Assembly: GCA_964464175.1 (NCBI GenBank)
Contig: CAYXFD010000021.1
Span: 1-55,016 of the forward strand
Direction of reading: 5' to 3'
Source: CAYXFD01 sp964464175
GTDB taxonomy: Bacteria; Cloacimonadota; Cloacimonadia; Cloacimonadales; JAJBBL01
DNA length: 55,016 nt
This document shows positions 41,976 to 51,305 of this stretch, piece after piece (the stretch's first letter is position 1; each line of letters begins with the position of its first letter). The notes beneath the pieces are model-generated. The model had not been told where the DNA came from and did not search any database. It was given only the letters and a program-made list of their open reading frames with translations. The position numbers and the translations under genes are program-made.

Positions 41976-43823
41976 ATGAGAAAACATAATTATGACGTTA
42001 TCGTTGTCGGGGCAGGTCATGCCGGAGTTGAAGCTGCTCTCGCTGCTGCCCGGATGGGAGCAAGGACCTTGCTTTTTGTCATTAAATATGAAAGTATCGG
42101 CAGAATGTCCTGCAACCCCTCTATCGGAGGACCTGCTAAGGGTCATATAGCCCGGGAAATAGATGCACTGGGCGGAGAAATGGGAAGAATTGCCGATATG
42201 ACCGGTATTCAGTTTCGGATGCTCAACAAGAAAAAGGGACCCGCTGTCTGGGCGCCCCGCTGCCAGAATGACCGCCTGCAATATTCAATCGAGATGTGCC
42301 GGGCAGTGGAAGAACAGATTAATCTTGATGTAAAGGAATCTGTAGTATCAGAAATCCTGACTGAAAAAGAGACTGTTATCGGAGTAAATACCAACATCGA
42401 TGAAAACTACTATGCCCCGAAGGTCATTCTCTCCTGTGGTACTTTCTTAAAAGGGTTGATCCATATCGGAAATCGCTCCTATGCGGGCGGCAGATCAGGT
42501 GAACCTGCCTCAATGGAACTATCCGGATCATTACATAAGCTCGGTTTCAGACTTGGAAGATTCAAGACAGGTACCCCTCCCCGGATAGATTTGCGTACCA
42601 TGGATTACAGAAAATTACTCGAACAACCGGGTGACGAACCTCCGCAAGGCTTCTCTTATTATCGCGATCTTGAACTAAAAAACAAGGTCAGCTGCTATAT
42701 GACCTTTACTACCACAGAGACTCATCGCCTTATTAGGGATAACCTGAGCAGATCTGCCCTCTATGGGGGGAAAATTGAAGGAACAGGGCCACGATACTGC
42801 CCCTCTATAGAAGATAAGATCGTCCGTTTCGCCGATAAGGAAAGGCATCATATCTTTATCGAACCGGAAGGAGTTAGAACTTATGAGGGGTATGTAAATG
42901 GAATCTCTACCAGTCTCCCCCCTGATGTCCAGAAACAGATAGTAGCATCAATCCCCGGACTGGAAGAGGCAAAGGTCATCCGTTACGGTTATGCTATCGA
43001 ATATGACTTCATTCTTCCCGGACAGATAGACTCTTCTTTAGAAACGAAAAAGATAAAAGGTCTTTATCTTGCTGGACAGATCAACGGAACCTCCGGTTAT
43101 GAAGAGGCTGCCGCCCAGGGTATGGTTGCCGGTATCAATGCTGTTCTTTCTCTGGATAAACAACCTGCTCTTACTTTCCCGCGCAGCCGAAGTTACCTGG
43201 GGGTCTTGATAGACGATCTGGTGACTAAAGACTCACAGGAACCTTACCGGATGTTCACTTCCCGGGCAGAATACCGGCTCTCCCTGCGACAGGATAATGC
43301 CGATGAGAGAATGATGCCTTTAGGCTATAAGCTCGGATTAGTTTCCGAAATCCGCTGGCAGAAGTATCTGAGAGTCCAGGAGATTTTAAAAAGAGAGCTG
43401 GAATTTTTAAGTTCCGTGAATACTTCAAAGGGTAACGGGTTAACTGAACCTACCCGCCTGATCAACATCCTCCGCCGCCCTGAGATAGGATATGAAGATT
43501 TGATGAAATACGGTTATGAGATTCCGGGAGATGTTACCCCTGAGATCCAGGACAGGATAACCTTAGAGGTTAAGTATGCCGGTTATCTGAAAAGACAGGA
43601 AGAGGATGTTAAGAAGTTTGAATATTTTGAGGACATCCCCTTACCGCAGAATTTTGATTATCTGGTGATCACTACTATAGCTACTGAGGCAAGAGAGAAG
43701 CTGAACCGCTTCAAACCTGCTTCTGTCGGACAGGCTGCCCGGATTTCCGGGGTTAATTATACCGACATCTCGGCCTTAATGATCTATCTGAAAAAAAATC
43801 GGATTATGAATGAGCAAGATTGA
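41976..43823 (+). CDS. mnmG: tRNA uridine-34 carboxymethylaminomethyl-modifying enzyme MnmG (GidA)
   Basis: A 615-residue FAD protein that, with MnmE, modifies U34 of several tRNAs. The FAD-binding VIVVGAGHAGVEAALAA (residues 8-24) is followed by SCNPSIGGPAKGH, RMLNKKKGPAVWAPR, KTGTPPRI, and GLYLAGQINGTSGYEEAAAQG, all family hallmarks. The C-terminal helical MnmE-binding region is complete. Length is typical. MnmE is not in the window. A TTGACA box (41908-41913) after the preceding terminator may be its -35 element, with a weak -10. Confidence 0.95.
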   Translation: MRKHNYDVIVVGAGHAGVEAALAAARMGARTLLFVIKYESIGRMSCNPSIGGPAKGHIAREIDALGGEMGRIADMTGIQFRMLNKKKGPAVWAPRCQNDRLQYSIEMCRAVEEQINLDVKESVVSEILTEKETVIGVNTNIDENYYAPKVILSCGTFLKGLIHIGNRSYAGGRSGEPASMELSGSLHKLGFRLGRFKTGTPPRIDLRTMDYRKLLEQPGDEPPQGFSYYRDLELKNKVSCYMTFTTTETHRLIRDNLSRSALYGGKIEGTGPRYCPSIEDKIVRFADKERHHIFIEPEGVRTYEGYVNGISTSLPPDVQKQIVASIPGLEEAKVIRYGYAIEYDFILPGQIDSSLETKKIKGLYLAGQINGTSGYEEAAAQGMVAGINAVLSLDKQPALTFPRSRSYLGVLIDDLVTKDSQEPYRMFTSRAEYRLSLRQDNADERMMPLGYKLGLVSEIRWQKYLRVQEILKRELEFLSSVNTSKGNGLTEPTRLINILRRPEIGYEDLMKYGYEIPGDVTPEIQDRITLEVKYAGYLKRQEEDVKKFEYFEDIPLPQNFDYLVITTIATEAREKLNRFKPASVGQAARISGVNYTDISALMIYLKKNRIMNEQD

Positions 43824-43961
43824 TACCCCGTTAAGAAAAGATAAGAACAGCATCTGCCTGCTCTCTACACCAAAACCTTAACAATAGCTCTTTTTGCCGA
43901 TAACTTCTCATAGCTTTTATAAGAAAAACTGTAACAATAACTTCTTTCGCTGCTTTTTCCT

Positions 43962-43990
43962 TTGACAGAGAGTACACAATTTTTGATAGA
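43962..43990 (+). promoter_or_regulatory. Possible promoter of the MCE gene
   Basis: TTGACA (43962-43967), 17 bp, then GATAGA (43985-43990). The -35 is perfect and the -10 poor. Its position argues that the TTG codon inside the -35 box is not the start of the MCE protein. Confidence 0.35.
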
Positions 43991-44000
43991 GTGCTTTAGG

Positions 44001-44924
44001 ATGAAAAAAAGAGATATGAAAGAAACAGAATATTATCAACAAAAAACGGCAATTCAGATCAAAGTTGGGATAATAACCATCTTAGCCCTGATAATCCTTT
44101 TCTTCGGTTACGGTTGGCTGAGAGATTGGTTTACCCGGGGGAAATATACAGCTCTGCCGGTAAAATTCGTTAATGCCGGAAACATCGACCAGGGTGACCC
44201 GGTTACCCTTTTCGGAGTAAAAAGAGGAAGAGTAGAAAGCATAACAATGACTGAGTCAGGAGTTATTCTCAATCTGCTGCTCGATATTGATTTCTCTTTG
44301 CCGCGGGATACCAAATTCTATATCAGTGATTCAGATCTGATGGGAAACAGGCAGATTGATATTATCCCGGGTACTTCTGAAGAAAAAATCCAGTCCGGAG
44401 TTATCCCGGAGGGCGAGAACCTTGCCGGACTCTCCTCGCTTATCCCCCGCATTGACAATATAATTGGGAATCTTGATCAGATGATAAGCAAGTTCGCTGC
44501 TCAGGATGAACTATTCGATAATCTGCAGAAAACTGCCACTGAAACCCGGATATTAATAACTTCACTGAATACATTCTTTTCGGAGAATTATGACGAATTA
44601 GAAAGCATCGTGGTCAGTCTTCAGCAGACGACCAAAGAGATAAATTCTCTTTTTTCCGAGGAACCGAATAACCTGAGAGCTTATCTTGGAAAAATCACTC
44701 AAAGTATGAATGAATTCGATACTCTCCTCAGTAAGTTAAACCATCTGCTGGATGAGGTTGATCCACTGCTCACCAAATTGAACGAAGGGGAGGGAACCCT
44801 GCACCACTTGCTGACAGAAAAGGAATTATATGAGCGACTCCTCAATACTACCGGACAGATAGACTCTCTGCTCTATGATATCAGAGACAATCCCAAACGT
44901 TATTTCCAGTTCCGCTTGTTCTGA
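44001..44924 (+). CDS. MCE/MlaD-family lipid transport protein
   Basis: A 307-residue protein with a short cytoplasmic N terminus, one transmembrane helix (about 19-41, VGIITILALIILFFGYGWL), an MCE domain (about 45-130; FVNAGNIDQGDPVTLFGVKRGRVESI), and a long helical, partly coiled-coil tail. MCE proteins form rings that carry lipids between inner and outer membrane. The usual MlaE/MlaF permease and ATPase genes are not adjacent. ATG 44001 is used, though ATG 44016 is possible; an upstream TTG at 43962 lies within a likely promoter. It is followed by the protease-propeller-barrel protein. Confidence 0.85.
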   Translation: MKKRDMKETEYYQQKTAIQIKVGIITILALIILFFGYGWLRDWFTRGKYTALPVKFVNAGNIDQGDPVTLFGVKRGRVESITMTESGVILNLLLDIDFSLPRDTKFYISDSDLMGNRQIDIIPGTSEEKIQSGVIPEGENLAGLSSLIPRIDNIIGNLDQMISKFAAQDELFDNLQKTATETRILITSLNTFFSENYDELESIVVSLQQTTKEINSLFSEEPNNLRAYLGKITQSMNEFDTLLSKLNHLLDEVDPLLTKLNEGEGTLHHLLTEKELYERLLNTTGQIDSLLYDIRDNPKRYFQFRLF

Positions 44925-45014
44925 CGGGAGAAGGATGGTATCAAGATCAGCCCGGGACACGGTTAACTGTTTACCTCTTCTTATTATTAAAACAAATGAA
45001 CCAAGGATAAATCA

Positions 45015-47981
45015 ATGATAAAACGAAGTGTCATCTTCACCCTGTTGCTGCTTATTGCAATACTTCCTCTCTGGGGTTACACCTTCGGGAAAAACAAAGT
45101 TCATGTAGAAAAACTGGAATGGTCTGTTATCAAGACCCTCCATTTCGACATCTATTTTCCCAAAGAAGCCGATGAGTTTGGCAAAACAGCCGCTCTTATC
45201 TCAGAAGAGGCTTATTATTATCTGCAAGATGCTTTCCAGGTACCGCTATATGCCCGTATTCCCGTTATTTTTTACGAATCTCACCGGGAATTTCAAGTCA
45301 CTAATATTATTTATCAATTATTGACGGAAGGGGTCGGTGGTTTTACCGAATCTCTTCATAACCGGGTTGTGGTACCTTACGACGGGAGTTATAAAAAACT
45401 TGAAGAAACCTTGATCCATGAACTGGCTCATGCTTATATAAATATCATGGATAATGATTTCAATGCCGCCCGTTTCTTCAATCTTCCCCGTATGTCATTT
45501 CCTTTCTGGTTCCAGGAGGGTTTAAATGAGTATTTGTCTGTTGGTGGAGAGGATAATTATAACAACATGTTTGTCATGGATATGGTTTTCAACAGCTATC
45601 TGGAACCATTGGAGACTATCGGCGGTTTTTATGCCTACCGGATGGGAGAATCTTTCCTTACTTATCTTGATGATATGTATGGACGAGAGGCCGTAATGAG
45701 ATATTTTTATGTCACCCGGAATGTCGGAACAATGGATACCTCAACCCAAAGAGTATTCGGAATGAATTTCAAGGATATTCAAAAGCGCTGGCATAATTAT
45801 CTCTTTCGGAAATACACCCCTTACCTGCAAACCCATACTATTCCTTATGAGGTTTACGATCAACGAACCGATCATGAAGAAGACGGCTCTTATTTTAATT
45901 TCGCTCCCCGTTTCTCTCCTGATGGAAGAAGATACCTCTATTTTTCCAACCGCCACCAGAGAATGAGTATCTGGAGTGGTCATGTCATCGATATCTTTGA
46001 CGATCACCGGATAATTAAGGGAGAAACAACAGGGAGATTTGAACAGTTTCATTTCTTGAGAAATAACATCAGTTGGTTTCCCGACAGTGATCGTTTTGCT
46101 TTCGTTTCCAAGACAAAAGCCGGTGATGTCATCTACATCGGTAAAGTTAAAACCGCGAAAGTGATCGATTCGATCAATATGTTCGATTATGATGCCGTTT
46201 ACGAAATAGATATCTGCCCGTCCGGAGAAAAGATCGTCTTTTCCGGTCAAAAAAACATGAAAAATAATATCTATTATCTGGATCTGCAGACAAGAGATAT
46301 CGTACAAATTACTGCCGATAACTATTATGATCATCAACCGCGCTGGTCACCGGACGGAACAAGGATCGTCTTTGCTTCCGAACGGGAAGAGGCACCGGAA
46401 CATAGATATGAACATGTCTTTAATCGTCTGACCAATCAAATTTATTATTATGATCTCCCAACTGAAAAATTCTATCAAGTTACCGCCGACCCTTTCAGTA
46501 ACCATACCCCGATGTGGGATTCTACTGGCAACAAGATCATTTTTATCTCAGAAGAGACAAGTGCCTCCAATTTTCACATAATAGATCTGGATAGCGGTCA
46601 AAGAGCATCTGTTACCCGGACACTAACCGGAGTGTTCAGCGGAGACCTTAATCATAACGATACATCTTTGATCTTTTCAGCTTTTTTCAATAACGGCTGG
46701 AATCTTTACTACAGTAATAATCCCCTGGCAGATATCGATTACTATGATTACGGCTTTCCGCAGGAAATTGAACTCTTTGATGATTTCTATGATTATTTCA
46801 GCATCTCCCGCTATAAATTCTTTGGGGAGATAGAACGAAAGAAGGAACGGCAACAATATAACATTGAGCGTTCCGGCAACGATTTCTTCCGGGTCAGGGA
46901 AGAGACAAACCTCGAAGAAAAACCACAGGAAGTCAATGAACCATTTGTTGAGCCCTACCGGGTCAGATTTCATCTCGACCGCTTATGGGGCGGAGCTGCC
47001 TACTCCTCTTCCTGGGGTACGGTAGGAAGCCTGCAGCTTGGTCTAAGTGATATTATGGGGAATCATACGATCGGTATTCAATTAGGAATTGCCGGAAAAC
47101 TTAAAGATTCTGATTTTATCTTTACCTATCTCTATCTCCCCCACCGGATAGATATCGGTTTCGGGGGGTTCTATCTCACCGACGAAACCGTCTATTATTA
47201 TCCTCAGCAAGACTTTTATCTCAAAGTCAGAGAAAATGAAACCGGTATTTATACTCTCTTGCGTTATCCTTTTAACCGGTTTTGGCGGGTTGATTTCGAA
47301 CATCTGTTCTACCGCCGAAGCGAGGAACATGAAATCTGGAATCCTCAGATCGGTATTTGGCAGGACGATGGCAAAGAGACTGACCTTATCTATTCTCCCC
47401 AGATAAGATTTGTCCATGACAATATTCTCTGGGGTGTTACCGGACCTATGAGCGGCTGGCGTGCCTATTGGGCTGTTAACCGCAGTCTTGCCAGGGAGAA
47501 GCACGACTATTTTACTACTCATGCGGATTTAAGAAGTTATACCCTCTTCGCCAAGAGATACTCACTGGCTAAACGGATCTTTGCCGGGTTCAGTACCGGT
47601 GAAAGACCTCAATACTTCCGGCTGGACGGCTATAACGGTATCCGGGGGCTGACTGAAAAAAGAAGGGGTGAAAAGAAAGTAGTCTCATCCCTGGAGTTAA
47701 GATTTCCGTTCATCGACCGGATAGACATGAAATTTCCCCTTCCTATGACCCTCCATCAGCTGAGAGGAAGTATCTTTACCGATATAGGGGCTGTCTGGAA
47801 CAATAATAGTGATTTCGATGCCTACGATGACGGGAGATTGAAAGACCTGGCTCTTGGTTTTGGTTTCGGACCCAGAATGAATCTCGGCTACTTTGTCCTG
47901 ATGTTTGATATCGCCTGGAGTACTGATCTCAAATCTACCGGTAAACCAACTTATTACATCAGCATCAATCCCGAATTCTGA
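45015..47981 (+). CDS. HExxH metalloprotease - beta-propeller - Omp85-like barrel fusion
   Basis: A 988-residue exported protein with three parts. After a signal peptide (1-21), residues ~30-285 are a gluzincin-like peptidase domain: LIHELAHAYIN gives H135, E136 and H139, and WFQEGLNEY gives E168 as third zinc ligand. Residues ~290-600 are a TolB/WD40-like propeller (FSPDGRRYLYFSN, WSPDGTRIVFASE). Residues ~650-988 are a beta barrel with an Omp85/surface-antigen end (DGYNGIRGLTEKRRGEKKVVSSLELRFPF... FEF-like terminal PEF). The parts suggest a periplasmic protease fixed to an outer-membrane barrel. ATG is preceded by AAGGATAA. Substrate unknown. Confidence 0.82.
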   Translation: MIKRSVIFTLLLLIAILPLWGYTFGKNKVHVEKLEWSVIKTLHFDIYFPKEADEFGKTAALISEEAYYYLQDAFQVPLYARIPVIFYESHREFQVTNIIYQLLTEGVGGFTESLHNRVVVPYDGSYKKLEETLIHELAHAYINIMDNDFNAARFFNLPRMSFPFWFQEGLNEYLSVGGEDNYNNMFVMDMVFNSYLEPLETIGGFYAYRMGESFLTYLDDMYGREAVMRYFYVTRNVGTMDTSTQRVFGMNFKDIQKRWHNYLFRKYTPYLQTHTIPYEVYDQRTDHEEDGSYFNFAPRFSPDGRRYLYFSNRHQRMSIWSGHVIDIFDDHRIIKGETTGRFEQFHFLRNNISWFPDSDRFAFVSKTKAGDVIYIGKVKTAKVIDSINMFDYDAVYEIDICPSGEKIVFSGQKNMKNNIYYLDLQTRDIVQITADNYYDHQPRWSPDGTRIVFASEREEAPEHRYEHVFNRLTNQIYYYDLPTEKFYQVTADPFSNHTPMWDSTGNKIIFISEETSASNFHIIDLDSGQRASVTRTLTGVFSGDLNHNDTSLIFSAFFNNGWNLYYSNNPLADIDYYDYGFPQEIELFDDFYDYFSISRYKFFGEIERKKERQQYNIERSGNDFFRVREETNLEEKPQEVNEPFVEPYRVRFHLDRLWGGAAYSSSWGTVGSLQLGLSDIMGNHTIGIQLGIAGKLKDSDFIFTYLYLPHRIDIGFGGFYLTDETVYYYPQQDFYLKVRENETGIYTLLRYPFNRFWRVDFEHLFYRRSEEHEIWNPQIGIWQDDGKETDLIYSPQIRFVHDNILWGVTGPMSGWRAYWAVNRSLAREKHDYFTTHADLRSYTLFAKRYSLAKRIFAGFSTGERPQYFRLDGYNGIRGLTEKRRGEKKVVSSLELRFPFIDRIDMKFPLPMTLHQLRGSIFTDIGAVWNNNSDFDAYDDGRLKDLALGFGFGPRMNLGYFVLMFDIAWSTDLKSTGKPTYYISINPEF

Positions 47982-48067
47982 CCCTGCTTCTATGATCGAT
48001 AGATAAAGAATTTCGCTCTCCTCACTTTAGGGTAGAGTAGAGATAAACTATTAATGGAGAAAGAATT

Positions 48068-49414
48068 ATGAGTAAACTGATGATCAGTCTCTCCGGGATA
48101 AGAGGTATTTTTGGTCAAACCCTTACTCCGGAAATTGTCTTGAAATACGCTGCCCATTACGGTATCTTCTGTAACAGAAAAACCGTCATCATAGGACGTG
48201 ACTCCCGGACAAGCGGCGAGACCCTCCGTCACGCAGTTATCTCCGGTCTGCTGAGCGTGGGCTGTAAGGTCATCGACCTTGGGATAGTATCCACCCCAAC
48301 CCTGCTGCTCGCCGTGGAAGAATCCGATGCCGCAGGAGGCATCTGTATCACAGCTTCTCATAACCCGGCAGAATGGAATGCCCTGAAACTCTGCGGCAAA
48401 AACGGCATGTTTCTCTTTCCCGGAGAAGCAGAGAGATTCCTGGCAACCCTGGAGAAAGGCATCGTTTTTGCTCCCTGGAACCGGCTTGGTACTGTTTTTT
48501 ATGATAAGGAAGCAGCCAAAAGACATATTGCTAAGATCGTTGCTGTTCCTTATCTTGATCTACAGGCAATCAAAAAAAGAAACTTCACAGTCGTGGTTGA
48601 CTCTGTCAATGGTGCCGGAGGAACTATCTCTCCCCCTCTTTTGAGAGCTTTAGGTTGCAACGTCATCGAGATTAACAGTGAACCTAACGGGATCTTTGCT
48701 CATAATCCGGAACCGCTGGCTAAGAATCTGAAGCAACTGGAAGAAACGGTTTTGGAACATAAAGCCGATCTCGGTTTGGCTACCGATCCGGACGTAGATC
48801 GTCTTTCCCTTGTTTCTGAGAAGGGAGAAGCTGTGGGAGAAGAATTCAGTCTGCTTTTAGCATCCGAATTCGTTCTCCAGAAAAAGAAAGGTGACCTGGT
48901 TACCAATCTCTCCACCTCAATGGCAATAGATGATATTGCGGCAAAACATGGAGTAGAAGTTCATCGAACGAAAGTAGGCGAGATCAATGTAGGAAAACTG
49001 ATGACAGAGATCAGCAGCCCCATTGGCGGAGAAGGAAATGGCGGCATTATCTGCCCTGAGGTTCATTATACCAGAGATGCACCGGTTGGAATGGCTCTTA
49101 TTCTCGGACTTCTTGCCGAGAGAAAACAACCCCTGTCAGAAATAATAGAGAGTCTGCCGAAATACTACATCTGTAAGAGTAAACTCGAAGTTGAGCCCCA
49201 AAAACTTGATCCGATAATGAAAAAAGCGGAAGAATTGTTTCAGGACAGGAATATCGACAAGACAGACGGACTAAAGATACTCGGAGAAAAATACTGGATC
49301 CATATCCGCAAATCAGGAACGGAACCAATTATCCGTATCTATGTGGAAAGTAATTCAGAGAAGCAGGCTGAACAGCTTTGCAATGAAACCGTCACTACGC
49401 TGCTGGAGGCTTGA
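48068..49414 (+). CDS. glmM: Phosphoglucosamine/phosphomannomutase
   Basis: A 448-residue alpha-D-phosphohexomutase. The phosphoserine loop is CITASHNP (S97), the metal loop TDPDVDRL (near 239-246), the sugar loop GGEGNGGI, and the phosphate-binding end RKSGTEPIIRIYVES. The metal loop sequence and EGNGG are closer to the archaeal-type GlmM/ManB group than to classical E. coli GlmM. It interconverts glucosamine or mannose 6- and 1-phosphates and so supplies peptidoglycan or surface-sugar precursors. The ATG follows AATGGAGAAAGAATT. Substrate preference is not certain. Confidence 0.8.
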   Translation: MSKLMISLSGIRGIFGQTLTPEIVLKYAAHYGIFCNRKTVIIGRDSRTSGETLRHAVISGLLSVGCKVIDLGIVSTPTLLLAVEESDAAGGICITASHNPAEWNALKLCGKNGMFLFPGEAERFLATLEKGIVFAPWNRLGTVFYDKEAAKRHIAKIVAVPYLDLQAIKKRNFTVVVDSVNGAGGTISPPLLRALGCNVIEINSEPNGIFAHNPEPLAKNLKQLEETVLEHKADLGLATDPDVDRLSLVSEKGEAVGEEFSLLLASEFVLQKKKGDLVTNLSTSMAIDDIAAKHGVEVHRTKVGEINVGKLMTEISSPIGGEGNGGIICPEVHYTRDAPVGMALILGLLAERKQPLSEIIESLPKYYICKSKLEVEPQKLDPIMKKAEELFQDRNIDKTDGLKILGEKYWIHIRKSGTEPIIRIYVESNSEKQAEQLCNETVTTLLEA

Positions 49415-49443
49415 TACTTTTGATAAAATAGGTGGAAAGTAAC

Positions 49444-50325
49444 TTGAAGAAAACCGGATTTCTCTATTGCTTCGCAGCAGTATTCTTCTTTTCCACGAAC
49501 GAATTAGTCGGCAAATTTATCGGAGAAGGTATCTCGCCGGCTATGATAACAATTGTCCGTTTTCTGATCGGTTTTGTTATCCTCCTCCCTTTTGCTCTCC
49601 GGCAAAAGAGGAAAGAGCTGTTATCCCTGCAGTGGTCTGACTTTCTCAATATAAGTATCCCTGCCGTCATCAATGTCGTTGGGGCAATGCTCTTTCTCCA
49701 GCTGGCAATTTATTACGGTAAGGCCTCCACAAGTGCTATCCTGATCAGCAGTAATCCCATCTTTGTCGTATTCCTGGCAGCACTCATCCTCAAAGAAAAG
49801 ATCTCGGGCTGCAAACTTATAGGAATGTTTCTTGGCTTGGCAGGGATCCTGCTCGTTATCAGGGGGGAAATCCCTTCTTTGACAGCAGGCACTGAGTCCA
49901 GAATAGGACTGTTTTTCGGAATACTGGCTTCTTTTACCTTCGCTCTTTTTACTGTTCTGGCTAAAAGAGAGGTCAAGAGATACGGGAATCTGCTCTTCAA
50001 TGCGGTTTCCTTTCTTACCGGAGCAGTTGCATTGCTGCTTGTTGCCTCTCTCTTCAATATCGATCTGCACTTTACTCTATCCGGAAGAAATATAATCCTG
50101 ATCCTCTATCTTGGAGTTTTCGTGACAGTGGCAGCATATATATTATACTTTGCCGGCTTGAAAGAAATTCCTGCAGCCACCGGTTCCATGCTGTTCTTCC
50201 TGAAACCGTTTATTGCCTCAGCCCTTTCCTGGATCTTTTTGGGAGAGAGGATATCTTTCTTGCAGTTTCTCGGAATCTTTCTGATTTTAGGGGGTATCCG
50301 CCTTTCCCAGAAACAGGAGGCATAA
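49444..50325 (+). CDS. EamA/DMT-family transporter
   Basis: A 293-residue inner-membrane protein with ten predicted helices in two EamA repeats (about 5-140 and 150-290). Typical features are SAILISSNPIFVVFLAALIL in the first half and YLGVFVTVAAYILYFAGLKEIPA with LKPFIASALSWIFLGE in the second. It probably exports metabolites such as amino acids or sugars. TTG at 49444 is preferred because AGGTGG lies eight bases upstream; a GTG at 49432 overlaps that site. It begins 30 bp after the mutase gene. Confidence 0.85.
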   Translation: MKKTGFLYCFAAVFFFSTNELVGKFIGEGISPAMITIVRFLIGFVILLPFALRQKRKELLSLQWSDFLNISIPAVINVVGAMLFLQLAIYYGKASTSAILISSNPIFVVFLAALILKEKISGCKLIGMFLGLAGILLVIRGEIPSLTAGTESRIGLFFGILASFTFALFTVLAKREVKRYGNLLFNAVSFLTGAVALLLVASLFNIDLHFTLSGRNIILILYLGVFVTVAAYILYFAGLKEIPAATGSMLFFLKPFIASALSWIFLGERISFLQFLGIFLILGGIRLSQKQEA

Positions 50326-50383
50326 CTATAGTATTAAAAGCTAAGAGCTGCTCTGATTCCTTTTCTGTTTAAGGTTCCGGAGG

Positions 50384-51163
50384 TTATCTCTTTTTTGCGG
50401 TGACAACCATCCCTTTACCTTTGCGGTTCTTTCCGAGAAAATCGGCTGTCATCATCAGAAAAGCGAAAGGATATACAAGAGCATAATAAAGGGGCAACAA
50501 GATAAGCAGCAGCTTGAACCGGAGAAGAGAGAGAGGAATTCGCATCGTGAGATACCAGGCAATATTCCCCCAAAAACCGTAACTGTACCACAACTTCTCT
50601 ATTATCCATCCTGCCTGTCCCAGTTTTTCACTTAAATCATTCTCTGTATAACCGTTCCGGAAATGTTCGGCAGCAAAGCTGGCTTCTTTAGTGGCATAAG
50701 GTGTTGATATGATAAGCCTTGCCCCGGGCTTGCTTCCTTGATAGAAGTTCTTCAGCACGGTCAGGTCATCTTCTATATGTTCCAGGATATCGACAGCAAT
50801 GATCAAATCCTGCTCTTCAGCAGGAATATATTCCTGAAGATCAGCGGTTTCTGCCCTGACTTCAGCTTTCATGTATTTTTTACAGTACCCGGCAAAGGCT
50901 GATAGCTTCTCTCCGTCCAGATCGACCGCCAGAACTTCCGTTTCCGGATATTGTTGCAGGATAAAGAAACTATACTGTCCAAAACCTGCCCCGGCATCAT
51001 AAAAGCGAAATACTTTCTTACCGGAAAGAGATTGCTTTATTCCCCTTTTTACATACCATTGCCGCAAGAGGAGTGCATCTAAGCCAAAATAAAAGAGCTT
51101 CCTCAACCCCGGGAACTTTCGCAGCAGGCTATTAAGCCGCTTCTTCAACGGTTCGTATTCCAT
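50384..51163 (-). CDS. SAM-dependent methyltransferase with membrane-associated tail
   Basis: A 259-residue class I methyltransferase. Motif I is FYDAGAGFGQYSFFI (residues 54-68), the acidic end of strand two is AVDLD, and motif IV is DLIIAVDILEHIEDD. The C-terminal 60 residues are strongly hydrophobic (LLRFKLLLILLPLYYALVYPF), so it is probably membrane-bound. UbiE/SAM-dependent lipid or glycan methylation is possible, but no target can be named. It is convergent with the transporter gene and lies downstream of the glnA terminator. Confidence 0.8.
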   Translation of the reverse strand: MEYEPLKKRLNSLLRKFPGLRKLFYFGLDALLLRQWYVKRGIKQSLSGKKVFRFYDAGAGFGQYSFFILQQYPETEVLAVDLDGEKLSAFAGYCKKYMKAEVRAETADLQEYIPAEEQDLIIAVDILEHIEDDLTVLKNFYQGSKPGARLIISTPYATKEASFAAEHFRNGYTENDLSEKLGQAGWIIEKLWYSYGFWGNIAWYLTMRIPLSLLRFKLLLILLPLYYALVYPFAFLMMTADFLGKNRKGKGMVVTAKKR

Positions 51164-51238
51164 TCCCCTTACCTTGAAACCATAGAGAGTTCCAAATATC
51201 TATAGAACTTTGCCTTTTCACACCCACGATTAGGTAAA

Positions 51239-51257
51239 GGGCGGTATAAAACCGCCC
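51239..51257 (-). terminator. Hairpin downstream of glnA
   Basis: GGGCGGT (51239-51245) pairs with ACCGCCC (51251-51257) around ATAAA. On the minus strand the stem is followed by TTTACC, so it may end the tyrS-protease-glnA transcript, though the T-run is short. The stem sequence is similar to the palindrome at 15345-15366. Confidence 0.5.
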
Positions 51258-51305
51258 CGATTATCTCCCAATAAAGACCATCATTTCACTTCGCTCTCTG
51301 ATGAA

